64,000 nt of DNA from Pseudomonas sp. DNDY-54 (lineage in GTDB: Bacteria; Pseudomonadota; Gammaproteobacteria; Pseudomonadales; Pseudomonadaceae). The translations under genes were made by a program, and so were the position numbers. The notes below the pieces were generated by a model that worked only from the letters and a program-made list of their open reading frames with translations, was not told the DNA's origin and ran no database searches. The DNA lies in contig NZ_CP082271.1 of assembly GCF_019880365.1 (NCBI RefSeq), forward strand, positions 1,302,001 through 1,366,000, read 5' to 3'. Below are positions 8,325 through 17,001 of this stretch, one piece after another (the stretch's first letter is position 1; each line of letters opens with the position of its first letter).

Positions 8325-8516
8325 ATGAGCAGTACAGAAGACAAGATGAAAGGCAACCTCAATGAAGCCGCCGGTAAGGCGAAGCAGGGGCTGGGTGAGG
8401 CCACCGACAACGAGCGCATGAAGAATGAAGGCAAAGGCCAGGAAGTCAAAGGCGAAGCGCAACAGGTAAAAGGTGAGGCCAAGGACACGATCAAGAAGGG
8501 CGTAGACCGCGCCTGA
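8325..8516 (+). CDS. CsbD family stress-response protein
   Basis: 63 residues, very rich in Lys, Glu, Gly and Ala: MSSTEDKMKGNLNEAAGKAKQ, then two KGEAQQVKGEAKD-type repeats. This matches the CsbD family of small hydrophilic proteins, which are general-stress induced in many bacteria and have no known enzymatic role. ATG 8325 is preferred over ATG 8304 because AGAGGAA sits 7-12 bases upstream of it. It is followed by a strong terminator and is probably transcribed alone. Confidence 0.9.
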   Translation: MSSTEDKMKGNLNEAAGKAKQGLGEATDNERMKNEGKGQEVKGEAQQVKGEAKDTIKKGVDRA

Positions 8517-8530
8517 CTTGGCAGCACTAT

Positions 8531-8558
8531 AAAAAATGCCCGCATATGCGGGCATTTT
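8531..8558 (+). terminator. Rho-independent terminator after csbD-like gene
   Basis: AAAAAATGCCCGCAT followed by ATGCGGGCATTTTT: a nine-pair GC-rich stem (TGCCCGCAT/ATGCGGGCA with minimal loop) flanked by A and T runs. Because of the A run it could also work on the minus strand for the fdxA transcript. Confidence 0.88.
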
Positions 8559-8662
8559 TCGTTTCGCGGGGTTTGGTCTTGTGAGTCAGTCCAACTCGAA
8601 TCGAGCGTCGATGGGACTCCAGAAGTCGCTACGCCCCGCTACTGAACGTACATCGCCTTATT

Positions 8663-8686
8663 GAGTGCCCGCATCTGCCGGCACTC
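8663..8686 (-). terminator. Hairpin downstream of fdxA
   Basis: GAGTGCC (8663-8669) and GGCACTC (8680-8686) form a 7-bp stem, 13 bases beyond the fdxA stop. There is no T run on the minus strand, so it is either a weak terminator or an mRNA 3-prime stabiliser. Confidence 0.4.
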
Positions 8687-8698
8687 TCGTCGGACCGA

Positions 8699-9022
8699 CT
8701 AGCGCTCCAAATATTGCAGCTTGTCCTTCACCCCATCCCATTCTTCTGCGTCAGGCAGGGAATCTTTCTTTTCTGTGATATTTGGCCAGACCTCTGCCAG
8801 ATCCGCGTTCAGCTCGATGTACTCCTGCTGATCGTCTGGCACCTCGTCTTCGGAGAAGATCGCCTGAGCTGGGCACTCCGGCTCGCAGAGTGCGCAGTCA
8901 ATGCACTCGTCCGGGTGGATGACCAGAAAATTCGGGCCTTCGTAGAAGCAGTCCACCGGACAGACTTCGACACAGTCGGTGTATTTGCACTTGATGCAGT
9001 TGTCGGTGACGACGAAGGTCAT
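8699..9022 (-). CDS. fdxA: Ferredoxin FdxA, 7Fe-8S type
   Basis: 107 residues. The cysteine pattern is that of the seven-iron ferredoxin of Azotobacter shifted by one: Cys9, Cys17 and Cys50 for the 3Fe-4S cluster and Cys21, Cys40, Cys43 and Cys46 for the 4Fe-4S cluster, with additional Cys12 and Cys25. An acidic C-terminal extension (EDEVPDDQQEYIELN onward) is typical of the group. It is a soluble low-potential electron carrier, and the fpr product encoded at 23740 is a plausible reductase partner. It lies downstream of mutS on the same strand, with a candidate promoter of its own at the end of mutS. Confidence 0.95.
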   Translation of the reverse strand: MTFVVTDNCIKCKYTDCVEVCPVDCFYEGPNFLVIHPDECIDCALCEPECPAQAIFSEDEVPDDQQEYIELNADLAEVWPNITEKKDSLPDAEEWDGVKDKLQYLER

Positions 9023-9130
9023 TTCTAGCTATCTCCTCGGGCGTGTCAGGTGGCGTTGCAATGACGCCACCGTTCGGCAGGACTATGGCGGCACCAGGCA
9101 AATGCCGCGCATATCCAAAAAATGCGCGCG

Positions 9131-9159
9131 ATTCTAGCAGCTTTTTCGCAGCCGTCAGA
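9131..9159 (-). promoter_or_regulatory. Candidate fdxA promoter
   Basis: On the minus strand, TCTGAC (9159-9154), a 17-base spacer and TAGAAT (9136-9131). It overlaps the mutS stop codon, so fdxA could be transcribed independently of mutS. A 7-bp inverted repeat (CGCGCAT 9106-9112 / ATGCGCG 9122-9128) lies just downstream in the leader. Confidence 0.4.
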
Positions 9160-11728
9160 CACGCGCTTTCAGGTTGTATAGCAGGTCCAGCGCTTGGCGC
9201 GGGGTCATATCATCGGGATTTATCCGTCCCAATTCTTCGATCACCGGATGCGGCAGGCTTGCGAACAGGTCGTTCTGCATAGGCGGCGCCGCTTGACCGG
9301 CTGCTATTTTCGGCGCTTCGCGTGCCAAGCTGGTGGTTTCCAGCCGCGACAGATGGTCGCGTGCGCGCTGGATCACTTCTCCGGGCACGCCTGCGAGCTG
9401 TGCGACCGCCAAGCCGTAGCTTTGGCTGGCCGGACCCGGCAGGACATGATGCAGGAAGACGATACGCTCGTTGTGCTCAGTGGCCGAGAGGTGAACGTTG
9501 GCCACGACCGGTTCGCTCTCCGGCAGCACCGTTAGCTCAAAGTAGTGTGTCGCAAACAGGGTAAACGCTCGCAGCTTGGCCAGATGCTCGGCCGCCGACC
9601 AGGCCAGCGATAAGCCGTCAAAGGTACTGGTACCGCGCCCGACCTCGTCCATCAACACCAGGCTGCGGTCGCTGGCGTTATGCAGGATGTTGGCGGTCTC
9701 GCTCATCTCGACCATAAAGGTCGAGCGACCGCCGGCCAGGTCATCCGACGAGCCGATGCGGGTGAAAATACGGTCCACTAGCGATAGCTCGCACGCTTTG
9801 GCTGGTACGAAGCTCCCGATCTGCGCGAGCAGTACGATCAATGCTGTCTGTCGCATGTACGTCGACTTACCGCCCATATTCGGACCCGTTATGACCAGCA
9901 TGCGGGTGTCGTCATCAAGGCTGAGATCGTTAGCCACGAAGGGTGTCTGCAGCACCTGCTCGACCACCGGGTGGCGGCCTTGCTCAATCTGCATGCAGGG
10001 ATGTTCGACGAATCGCGGTCGGTTGAGATCCAGTGTCAGCGCCCGTTCGGCGAGGTTGCTCAGCACGTCCAGCTCAGCCAACGCCGCGGCGCTGTCCTGA
10101 AGCGGGGCGAGATGATCGATGAGTCGCTCCAACAATTCCTCGTAGAGCTGCTTTTCACGGGCCAGGGCACGGCTCTTGGCTGACAGCGCTTTGTCTTCGA
10201 ACTCCTTGAGTTCAGGGGTGATGAATCGCTCGGCGCCTTTGAGCGTCTGCCGGCGAATGTAGTCGGCCGGGGCTGACTCGGCCTGCTTGCTCGGCAGTTC
10301 GATGAAATAGCCATGGACGCGGTTGTAGCCAACCTTGAGGTTGGCCAGCCCCGTACGGGCTTTCTCGCGGGTCTCCAGGTCCATCAGATACTGGCCGGCG
10401 TTTTCGGACAGCGACTGAAGTTCGTCCAGCTCGGCGTCGTAGCCGGTTTTCAGTACGCCGCCCTCGCGGATCACGGCCGGTGGGTTGTCGATAATGGCTT
10501 TAGCCAGTAGCGCCGCGAGCTCCGGGTAGGTGCGGATGGTGACGGCCAGGGCGGTGAGATGCGGGGCCACCAGTTCCTGCATGGCGTTCTGCAGCTGCGG
10601 CAGCGCGGCGAGCGCATCGCGCAAGCGCGCCAGGTCGCGGGGCCGAGCGTTGCGCAAGCCGATCCGCGCAAGAATGCGTTCGAGGTCGCCGATTTCTTTG
10701 AGCTGGGGCTGGATCTGCTCGAAGCGGTAATGCTCAAGCAGGCAGGTGATCGAGTCCTGACGTGCCTCAAGCACACCGCGATCGCGCAGCGGGCGGTTGA
10801 GCCAGCGGCTGAGCAGGCGGCTGCCCATGGCCGTCTGGCAGCGGTCGACTACCGACTGCAGCGTATTGTCCCGCCCGCCGCCAAGGTTGATGTCCAGTTC
10901 CAGGTTACGTCGGGTCGCACCGTCGAGAATGACGGTGTCGTCCAGGCGCTCATGGCGCAGGCTGCGAAGGTGGTGCAGGGCAGTGCGCTGGGTTTCCTTG
11001 GCATAGGTCAGCAAGCAACCGGCGGCGCCTACGGCCAGGGTCAGTTTCTCGCAGCCGAAGCCTTTGAGATCCTGCGTGCCGAACTGCTGGCAAAGCCCTT
11101 TGAACGCGCTGTCGCGGTCGAAATCCCAGGGTGCACGCCGACGCACGCCGCGGCGTTTTGCTAGCGGGAGACCGGCGGGCCAGTCGTCGGGGATCATCAG
11201 TTCAGCCGGGTTGAGTCGTTCGACTTCGGCCAGCAGAGTTTCCCAACCGCCGAACTCTTGCACGCTGAACCGGCCACTGGTGATGTCCAGCACCGAGAGT
11301 CCGAACAGCTTTTCATCGCCCACCACGGCGGCCAGCAGGTTATCGCGGTGTTCATCGAGCAGCGCTTCGTCGCTGACCGTGCCAGGCGTAATGATGCGCA
11401 CCACCTGGCGTTCCACCGGGCCCTTGCTCGTAGCGGGATCACCGATCTGCTCGCAGATGACCACCGACTCGCCCAGCTTGACCAACCGGCTCAGGTATCC
11501 CTCCGCCGAGTGGAACGGGATGCCCGCCATGGGGATTGCGTTGCCACCGGACTGACCGCGGGCGGTCAGGGTGATGTCCAGCAGCTTGGCAGCCTTCTTC
11601 GCGTCGTCGTAGAACAGCTCGTAAAAGTCGCCCATGCGATAGAACATCAGTTGGTCGGGATGCTCGCGCTTGAGCTTCCAGTACTGCTGCATCATGGGCG
11701 TGTGATGGGACAGGTCTTGTGACGACAT
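9155..11728 (-). CDS. mutS: DNA mismatch repair protein MutS
   Basis: 857 residues from the ATG at 11728; further upstream in-frame codons would add a non-conserved leader. The mismatch-wedging motif is seen as Phe35-Tyr-Glu37 in MGDFYELFYDDA. The C-terminal ATPase has Walker A GPNMGGKSTYMRQ near 613-625 and Walker B with signature LVLMDEVGRGTSTFDG near 690-705, then a helix-turn-helix dimerisation end. It binds mispaired bases as a dimer and recruits MutL. Its length matches the family (E. coli 853). It is divergent from the cinA-like gene across a 428-base gap and is followed by fdxA. Confidence 0.98.
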   Translation of the reverse strand: MSSQDLSHHTPMMQQYWKLKREHPDQLMFYRMGDFYELFYDDAKKAAKLLDITLTARGQSGGNAIPMAGIPFHSAEGYLSRLVKLGESVVICEQIGDPATSKGPVERQVVRIITPGTVSDEALLDEHRDNLLAAVVGDEKLFGLSVLDITSGRFSVQEFGGWETLLAEVERLNPAELMIPDDWPAGLPLAKRRGVRRRAPWDFDRDSAFKGLCQQFGTQDLKGFGCEKLTLAVGAAGCLLTYAKETQRTALHHLRSLRHERLDDTVILDGATRRNLELDINLGGGRDNTLQSVVDRCQTAMGSRLLSRWLNRPLRDRGVLEARQDSITCLLEHYRFEQIQPQLKEIGDLERILARIGLRNARPRDLARLRDALAALPQLQNAMQELVAPHLTALAVTIRTYPELAALLAKAIIDNPPAVIREGGVLKTGYDAELDELQSLSENAGQYLMDLETREKARTGLANLKVGYNRVHGYFIELPSKQAESAPADYIRRQTLKGAERFITPELKEFEDKALSAKSRALAREKQLYEELLERLIDHLAPLQDSAAALAELDVLSNLAERALTLDLNRPRFVEHPCMQIEQGRHPVVEQVLQTPFVANDLSLDDDTRMLVITGPNMGGKSTYMRQTALIVLLAQIGSFVPAKACELSLVDRIFTRIGSSDDLAGGRSTFMVEMSETANILHNASDRSLVLMDEVGRGTSTFDGLSLAWSAAEHLAKLRAFTLFATHYFELTVLPESEPVVANVHLSATEHNERIVFLHHVLPGPASQSYGLAVAQLAGVPGEVIQRARDHLSRLETTSLAREAPKIAAGQAAPPMQNDLFASLPHPVIEELGRINPDDMTPRQALDLLYNLKARV

Positions 11729-12156
11729 ATAGCTCGATACTTGAATGAATGCAGGGGTTGCGGCGCTGCCTGGCGTGTTCAACGGCGCTTGCAAGCGTCG
11801 ACTGGAATGCTGGTCCAGCCGGGTGGATCAAACCCGCAAGGTTAGCATGAGCCGTCGGCCCGTCGATGCCCCGATCTACGGGCGAGATCTCGCGTCGAAG
11901 CCCTGCGCAAGATCCATAGCGTTGGGGCTCTCACTGGCTGATCCGAACTGGGGCGCCGGTTTCTGCCAGCGAGCAGCGCTTTGCGCAAACGGTGCCTTAT
12001 CGTCCATTGAGGCTGTTGTGAATATCACACTCACACATCGAGCGGCTGTGAGCTGATCGCCCGCTGGGCTAATGGTATTTCGATCCTGCCTGGCTCGCGC
12101 CGTTAGAGGAAACGCCTGCTAAGGTATGCCTTCGATCGTCGTTTCTGGAGCGTCTC
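11729..12156. other. Divergent intergenic region between mutS and the cinA-like gene
   Basis: About 430 bases with no convincing gene. It must contain the mutS promoter (minus) and the promoter of the pncC/cinA-like gene (plus). A short hairpin (CTGGA/TCCAG) is visible near 11800-11816; no operator is recognised. Confidence 0.5.
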
Positions 12157-12657
12157 ATGTCGGCCTTGACCGATCTGGCCATGCGGCTGGGTATCGCGCT
12201 GCAAGCGCAGTCCGCGCACGTGACTACTGCCGAGTCCTGCACTGGGGGAGGAATCGCTGAAGCCATCACTCGTGTCGCTGGCAGTTCTGCTTGGTTCGAA
12301 GTGGGTTTCGTGACCTATTCCAACGAACAGAAAACTCATGTGCTCAAGGTCCCGGTCGATTTGTTCGGTGAGGTCGGTGCCGTCAGTCGCGAAGTGGTTG
12401 GCGCCATGGTGCGTGGCGCTCAACGGGCCAGCGGGGCGCATTATGGTGTCGCTGTCAGCGGCGTCGCGGGGCCTGGCGGGGGATCGCCAGAGAAGCCGGT
12501 TGGTACCGTATGGTTGGCCTGGGCGGCGGGCGAACACGTCATCACACGGCGCTTTCAGTTCGACGGTGATCGTCAGGCCGTACGCGAGCAGAGTGTGGAG
12601 GCCGCGCTTGTCGGATTGATCCGGCTGGTCGCGGGAGAAAATCCGCTTGAGGGCTAG
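12157..12657 (+). CDS. pncC: CinA C-terminal-domain protein, nicotinamide-nucleotide amidohydrolase (PncC)
   Basis: 166 residues, a stand-alone CinA C-terminal domain. Visible motifs are AESCTGG (25-31), TYSN (53-56), SGVAGPGGG (101-109) and KPVGTVW. Proteins of this type deamidate nicotinamide mononucleotide to nicotinate mononucleotide in pyridine nucleotide salvage. The N-terminal molybdopterin-binding-like CinA domain is absent, as in E. coli YgaD. It lies directly upstream of recA, a gene order found widely in gammaproteobacteria, but recA has its own LexA-controlled promoter in the intervening 84 bases. Confidence 0.92.
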   Translation: MSALTDLAMRLGIALQAQSAHVTTAESCTGGGIAEAITRVAGSSAWFEVGFVTYSNEQKTHVLKVPVDLFGEVGAVSREVVGAMVRGAQRASGAHYGVAVSGVAGPGGGSPEKPVGTVWLAWAAGEHVITRRFQFDGDRQAVREQSVEAALVGLIRLVAGENPLEG

Positions 12658-12684
12658 GCGCTTCATTTTGCCTATGCTCTAATA

Positions 12685-12700
12685 CTGTCTACTTATACAG
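12685..12700 (+). promoter_or_regulatory. LexA box (SOS operator) of recA
   Basis: CTGTCTACTTATACAG: the CTG-N10-CAG pattern of the gammaproteobacterial LexA operator with an AT-rich core. It is centred about 49 bases upstream of the recA ATG and overlaps the likely -10 region (TATGCT/TAATAC at 12673-12685). LexA binding would block recA transcription until SOS induction. Confidence 0.9.
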
Positions 12701-12741
12701 TTGTCGTGGCCTCTGGCCCTCTTGATCAAGTGAGGATTGTA

Positions 12742-13785
12742 ATGGACGAGAACAAGAAGCGCGCCTTGGCTGCCGCCTTGGGCCAGATCGAAAAGCAGTT
12801 CGGTAAAGGCGCGGTCATGCGCATGGGCGATCACGATCGCCAGGCAATTCCCTCCATTTCCACCGGCTCGTTAGGCTTGGATATCGCGCTGGGTATCGGC
12901 GGTTTACCGAAAGGCCGGATCGTCGAGATTTACGGTCCTGAGTCTTCAGGTAAAACAACCTTGACCCTGTCGGTCATTGCAGAAGCACAGAAGATGGGCG
13001 CCACCTGCGCCTTCGTCGATGCCGAGCATGCGTTGGACCCGGATTATGCGGGCAAGCTCGGCGTTAACGTCGATGATCTATTGGTTTCTCAACCGGACAC
13101 GGGTGAGCAGGCACTTGAAATCACCGACATGCTGGTGCGCTCCAACGCCGTTGACGTGATCATCGTTGACTCCGTGGCTGCGCTGGTTCCCAAGGCCGAA
13201 ATCGAAGGCGAGATGGGTGATACCCACGTTGGCTTGCAGGCTCGCCTGATGTCTCAGGCGTTGCGCAAGATCACCGGTAACATCAAGAACGCCAACTGCC
13301 TGGTGATCTTCATTAACCAGATCCGTATGAAGATCGGCGTGATGTTCGGTAGCCCGGAAACCACCACTGGCGGTAACGCGCTGAAGTTCTACGCGTCGGT
13401 CCGCCTCGACATTCGTCGTACCGGTGCGGTGAAAGAAGGCGACGAAGTGGTCGGTAGTGAAACCCGCGTCAAAGTCGTTAAGAACAAGGTGGCGCCGCCG
13501 TTCCGTCAGGCTGAATTCCAGATTCTGTACGGCAAAGGCATCTACCGTAACGGCGAAGTCATTGATCTTGGTGTGCAGCAAGGCCTGGTTGAGAAGTCCG
13601 GTGCCTGGTACGCCTACAAAGGCAACAAGATCGGTCAGGGCAAGGCCAACGCGGCCAAGTACCTGGAAGAGAACCCGGAAATCGGTCGTGAAATCGAGCA
13701 GCAGATCCGCGACAAGCTGCTGGTTGTTGCGCCGAATACCAAGGCTAATCCCGTTACTGAAGACATGGCCGAAGCCGATCTCTAA
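12742..13785 (+). CDS. recA: Recombinase RecA
   Basis: 347 residues from ATG 12742, which follows the ribosome site TGAGGA; an in-frame upstream start at 12706 would place the LexA region within the transcript leader only. Walker A GPESSGKTT is at 65-73. Walker B is VDVIIVDSVAALVPKAE at about 138-154, and the DNA-binding loops include EGEMGDTHVGLQARLMSQALRK and the NQIRMKIGVMFGSPETTTGGNALKF region. The acidic C-terminal tail (EDMAEADL) is typical. It forms filaments on single-stranded DNA, performs strand exchange and triggers LexA self-cleavage. It is followed after 5 bases by recX. Confidence 0.99.
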   Translation: MDENKKRALAAALGQIEKQFGKGAVMRMGDHDRQAIPSISTGSLGLDIALGIGGLPKGRIVEIYGPESSGKTTLTLSVIAEAQKMGATCAFVDAEHALDPDYAGKLGVNVDDLLVSQPDTGEQALEITDMLVRSNAVDVIIVDSVAALVPKAEIEGEMGDTHVGLQARLMSQALRKITGNIKNANCLVIFINQIRMKIGVMFGSPETTTGGNALKFYASVRLDIRRTGAVKEGDEVVGSETRVKVVKNKVAPPFRQAEFQILYGKGIYRNGEVIDLGVQQGLVEKSGAWYAYKGNKIGQGKANAAKYLEENPEIGREIEQQIRDKLLVVAPNTKANPVTEDMAEADL

Positions 13786-13790
13786 TCGGC
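13774..13790 (+). promoter_or_regulatory. Hairpin across the recA stop codon, before recX
   Basis: GCCGAT (13774-13779), loop CTCTA, ATCGGC (13785-13790), immediately followed by the recX ATG at 13791. No T run follows. It may limit transcription or translation of recX relative to recA, as the recA-recX hairpin does in E. coli; the mechanism here is inference. Confidence 0.5.
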
Positions 13791-14252
13791 ATGCCGGTGG
13801 TGCTCGATAGTCCCGCCGCGGTACGGCGGGCAGCCATGGACCTTCTCGCCCGCCGCGAGCATGGTCGCGTCGAACTGAGCCGCAAACTGCGCTTGCGCGG
13901 TGCCCCTACTGACCTCATAGAGCCGGCATTGGATCGGCTCGCTGAGGAAGGGCTTCTAAGTGAAGCGCGCTACCTCGAAAGCTTCGTGCGGATGCGTGCC
14001 AACGCGGGGTACGGCCCGTTGCGAATTCGCGAGGAGCTGGCTCAGCGAGGGCTCGCCCGGGAAGTCATTGAGCAAGCGTTGCGCGACAGCGGCTTTGATT
14101 GGAACGCGCAGCTCTACGAGGTATGGCAGCGAAAATTCGGAGAACTGCCAGGCGACCAGCGAGAAAAAGCCCGTCAGGGCCGTTTTCTAAGTTACCGTGG
14201 CTATTCACTGGAAATGATCGGAAGGCTATTACGAGGTAACTCGTTGGATTAG
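13791..14252 (+). CDS. recX: Regulatory protein RecX
   Basis: 153 residues, the usual RecX size. Three tandem three-helix repeats can be followed: AMDLLARREHGRVELSRKL, then the block around LDRLAEEGLLSEARYLESFV and YGPLRIREELAQRGL, and the last with YEVWQRKFGELPGD...KARQGRFLSYRGYSLEMIGRLL. RecX binds RecA filaments and restrains recombination and coprotease activity. No Shine-Dalgarno sequence is visible before the ATG, so translation probably depends on ribosomes finishing recA 5 bases earlier. Confidence 0.95.
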   Translation: MPVVLDSPAAVRRAAMDLLARREHGRVELSRKLRLRGAPTDLIEPALDRLAEEGLLSEARYLESFVRMRANAGYGPLRIREELAQRGLAREVIEQALRDSGFDWNAQLYEVWQRKFGELPGDQREKARQGRFLSYRGYSLEMIGRLLRGNSLD

Positions 14253-14308
14253 CAATCGCGGTCAAATAATGCGCTGTTCAAACTGACGTGCGATTTGACC
14301 TCTTTGGG

Positions 14309-15382
14309 TTAGGGTCGCCAGTTGCATTTGGCGTTGACGAAGTCGGTCAGCTCGCGCAGACGCCCATGATCACGTCCGTTAAAAACGAAGCTGAGCCGAG
14401 GTAGCGACTGCAGTTCTGGCTCGTCCAGCTCCATTTCGCAGCAGGCTTGTTGTTCGAAACCACCTGTCACGCAAAGATCGCGAAACTCGTCATTCAGGTA
14501 AGCCAGAGCATCCTCTGTCAGGTTGTGGTTCATGCGCATGACGAAGCGATCCTTTAGCCAGCGACTTGAATGGAAGTTGCTGTAGAAATTGTCTATTTCG
14601 GCAGCCGCGTCCTCAGCATTGTCAACCAGTCGCATGAGGCGCATGTCAGTCGGCAGAATATAGCGGTTCCCCTCCAGCTGATGACGCATAAAACTCAGCG
14701 CATCTTTCCAGAACGAGCCGTTGGGTTCGTCCAGCAGCACGACTGGCACCAGTGGGCTCTTACCTGTCTGTATCAGCGTCAGTACTTCTAGCGTCTCATC
14801 CAAGGTGCCAAAACCACCGGGGCAAAGCACCAGTGCGTCGGCTTCCTTAATGAAGAAGAGCTTGCGGACAAAGAAGAAGTGAAAAGACAACAGGTGGTCG
14901 GTCCCGTCCACCGTGGGGTTGGCGTGTTGCTCGAAGGGCAGGGTGATGTTCAGCCCGAGGCTGTTGTCGGTGCCGGCGCCTTCGTGCGCGGCGGCCATGA
15001 TGCCGCCGCCAGCACCGGTAATAACCATCAGGTCATAACGGGCAAGTGTTTCGCCGAGTTCACGCGCAAGCGCGTAAAGCGGGTGCTCGATCGGAGTTCT
15101 GGCAGATCCGAAGACAGTGACCTTGCGGCGACGCTTGAATTGGTCGAGTCGACTGAAGGCGTGCTCCATCTCACGCATCGTCTGGAGCAAAATCTTCGCG
15201 TCCCAGCGGCTTCGGTCGGCTTGTGCCATGCGCAGCACGGTGACTAGCATTTCCCTGTACAACGGTAGATTCTGGCTAGCCGGTGGGACGGCCAGTGCCA
15301 CCAGCTCATCAATTTTCTTCGACAGTTCGATGCCACTGGTCTTGAAATGTCGCGACAGGTAATCGTCCGGTTCGAAAGGCAT
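14309..15382 (-). CDS. LOG-family (TIGR00730) Rossmann-fold protein
   Basis: 357 residues from ATG 15382 (ribosome site GGGAGA). A helical N-terminal extension of about 85 residues precedes the LOG core: VTVFGSAR (88-95), ITGAGGGIMAAAHEGA (121-136) and the catalytic signature PGGFGTLDE (188-196). LOG proteins hydrolyse nucleoside monophosphates to base and ribose 5-phosphate; plant members activate cytokinins. The long version with N- and C-terminal extensions resembles the bacterial PpnN-like nucleosidases more than the short LOG form. It is convergent with recX and probably expressed alone. Confidence 0.85.
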   Translation of the reverse strand: MPFEPDDYLSRHFKTSGIELSKKIDELVALAVPPASQNLPLYREMLVTVLRMAQADRSRWDAKILLQTMREMEHAFSRLDQFKRRRKVTVFGSARTPIEHPLYALARELGETLARYDLMVITGAGGGIMAAAHEGAGTDNSLGLNITLPFEQHANPTVDGTDHLLSFHFFFVRKLFFIKEADALVLCPGGFGTLDETLEVLTLIQTGKSPLVPVVLLDEPNGSFWKDALSFMRHQLEGNRYILPTDMRLMRLVDNAEDAAAEIDNFYSNFHSSRWLKDRFVMRMNHNLTEDALAYLNDEFRDLCVTGGFEQQACCEMELDEPELQSLPRLSFVFNGRDHGRLRELTDFVNAKCNWRP

Positions 15383-15591
15383 ACACGTCTCCCTTGTTGG
15401 AACCTGTAGTGCTCGGCGCCGCTCACCGTCCAATGTTGCCCTGTTTGAAGCAAACGTTTTTCGGTTCGGCGCTATAAAACTAACAGTAGCTGATGGAGCC
15501 CGAAGGACGCCGGCGGCGCGGATAGGGATACATCTGCGTCCTGTTACGTAAGCAGATACGGTCGAGCGGTAGCCGACCTCTAATCCAGCAA

Positions 15592-17001
15592 TCAGAGCGC
15601 GATGCGATCGCCTGGTTCAGGAATATTGGCGTGCCAGTCCAGACGGTCATGGATGGCCTTCTGGAGAGCTTGCATCTTTTCCAGCTCACCATGAACCAAG
15701 TACAGCTCCGGGCGCGTCTGGAAATGGCTTGCCCATTCGATCAGTTGCGATTGGCCGGCGTGTGCCGAGAAGCCACCCAATGTATGCACCTTAGCGTTCA
15801 CGGCAATGCGCTGATGGAGCAGCTTGACCGTTTTAGCGCCGTCCACAATGACGCGACCAAGCGTGCCGCGGGCTTGGAAACCAGGGATCACCAGATGGCA
15901 CTCCTCTCGCCAGAGGTTGTGTTTGAAATGATGAAGAATGCGCCCGCCGGTGCACATTCCGCTGCCAGCAATGATGATTACACCGCTCTTGAAGCGGTTG
16001 ATGGCCATCGACTCTTCCGGCGTGGGGGTGGTTCGCAGGATCGGCAGCCACGTCTCGATATGCCGGGTTCCGTTGGCTGTCGGCGCACCTTGCGGCACCA
16101 CGTCTATTTCCAGCTGTTCTTGGAACAGGGAGTAAATTGCGTTCGCGCCGATAGCCATCGGGCTGTCCAGAAATACCATCTGCTGCGGCACGCGGCCTTG
16201 CTGGTAGAGGAGGCCGAGGTAATAAATCAGATCTTGCGTCCTCCCAACGGCGAAGGATGGCATCAGAACGTTGCCTCCGTCGCGGTGGGCTTGTTGAAGG
16301 ATGTCAGCCAGCTCCTCGATGGTGGCCTCATGGTCACGGTGGTCACGATCCCCGTAGGTCGACTCCATGAGCAGTACATCGGCCTCACGCAGCGGGGTCG
16401 GCGCGTGCATCAGGGGTGAGGATGCATTGCCGAGATCACCCGAGAAAACCAATCGGCGCGTGGCTCCGAAGTCGTCGACGTCGGCTTGTACGATGGCCGA
16501 TCCGAGAATATGTCCGGCGTCGAACAAGGTTACGTTAACGCCAGGTGCCGCTTCGAATGCCTCTCCGTAGGCATGGGGTTGACGCAGCTTCAACATGCGC
16601 TCGGCATCAATCCGCGTATAAAGCGGCTTGATCGCTGGCTTACCCAGCCGGGCGCGCCATTTATTTTCCCATTCGGCATCCTTCTCCTGAATGCTGGCCG
16701 AGTCGAGCAGCATTAGCTCGACCAACTTGCAGGTTGAGTCGGTGGCATGGATCGGGCCTTTGAAACCTGACGCCACCAGTTTTGGCAGCAAACCGCTATG
16801 GTCAATATGCGCGTGCGACAGCACGACGGCATCCAGCGATTGCGGGTCGAAGGCAAATCCGGCACGGTTTCCATCCTCTTCCTGGCGTCGGCCCTGGTGC
16901 ATGCCGCAATCGAGCAGGACTCGTGAGCCTTCATGCGTTTCGATCAAGTAGCACGATCCAGTCACCTGTTGAATCGCGCCGAGAAAACTGAGCAGAGCCA
17001 T
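15592..17001 (-). CDS. MBL-fold beta-CASP RNA nuclease-like protein
   Basis: 469 residues from ATG 17001, preceded by AGGAA; in-frame sequence further upstream is not conserved in character. The metallo-beta-lactamase motif HAHIDH is at 63-68, SGDLGN follows near residue 190, and the beta-CASP region ends with GSGMCTGGRILHH and GFSAHAGQSQLIEW, then the final HGE motif. This is the CPSF-73/RNase-J-like group of two-zinc nucleases acting on RNA, often annotated as exonuclease of the beta-lactamase fold. Its RNA target is unknown. It is divergent from the phosphoketolase-like gene, sharing a 128-base promoter region. Confidence 0.88.
   Translation of the reverse strand: MALLSFLGAIQQVTGSCYLIETHEGSRVLLDCGMHQGRRQEEDGNRAGFAFDPQSLDAVVLSHAHIDHSGLLPKLVASGFKGPIHATDSTCKLVELMLLDSASIQEKDAEWENKWRARLGKPAIKPLYTRIDAERMLKLRQPHAYGEAFEAAPGVNVTLFDAGHILGSAIVQADVDDFGATRRLVFSGDLGNASSPLMHAPTPLREADVLLMESTYGDRDHRDHEATIEELADILQQAHRDGGNVLMPSFAVGRTQDLIYYLGLLYQQGRVPQQMVFLDSPMAIGANAIYSLFQEQLEIDVVPQGAPTANGTRHIETWLPILRTTPTPEESMAINRFKSGVIIIAGSGMCTGGRILHHFKHNLWREECHLVIPGFQARGTLGRVIVDGAKTVKLLHQRIAVNAKVHTLGGFSAHAGQSQLIEWASHFQTRPELYLVHGELEKMQALQKAIHDRLDWHANIPEPGDRIAL

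Noticed and set aside
8560..8698. RsmZ-type small RNA expected downstream of fdxA
   Set aside because: Neither strand shows the repeated GGA-in-loop motifs or a T-tailed terminator for such an RNA.
14258..14298. GGTCAAAT...ATTTGACC as a recX terminator
   Set aside because: The 8-bp arms are separated by 25 bases and no T run follows; too weak to list as a feature.
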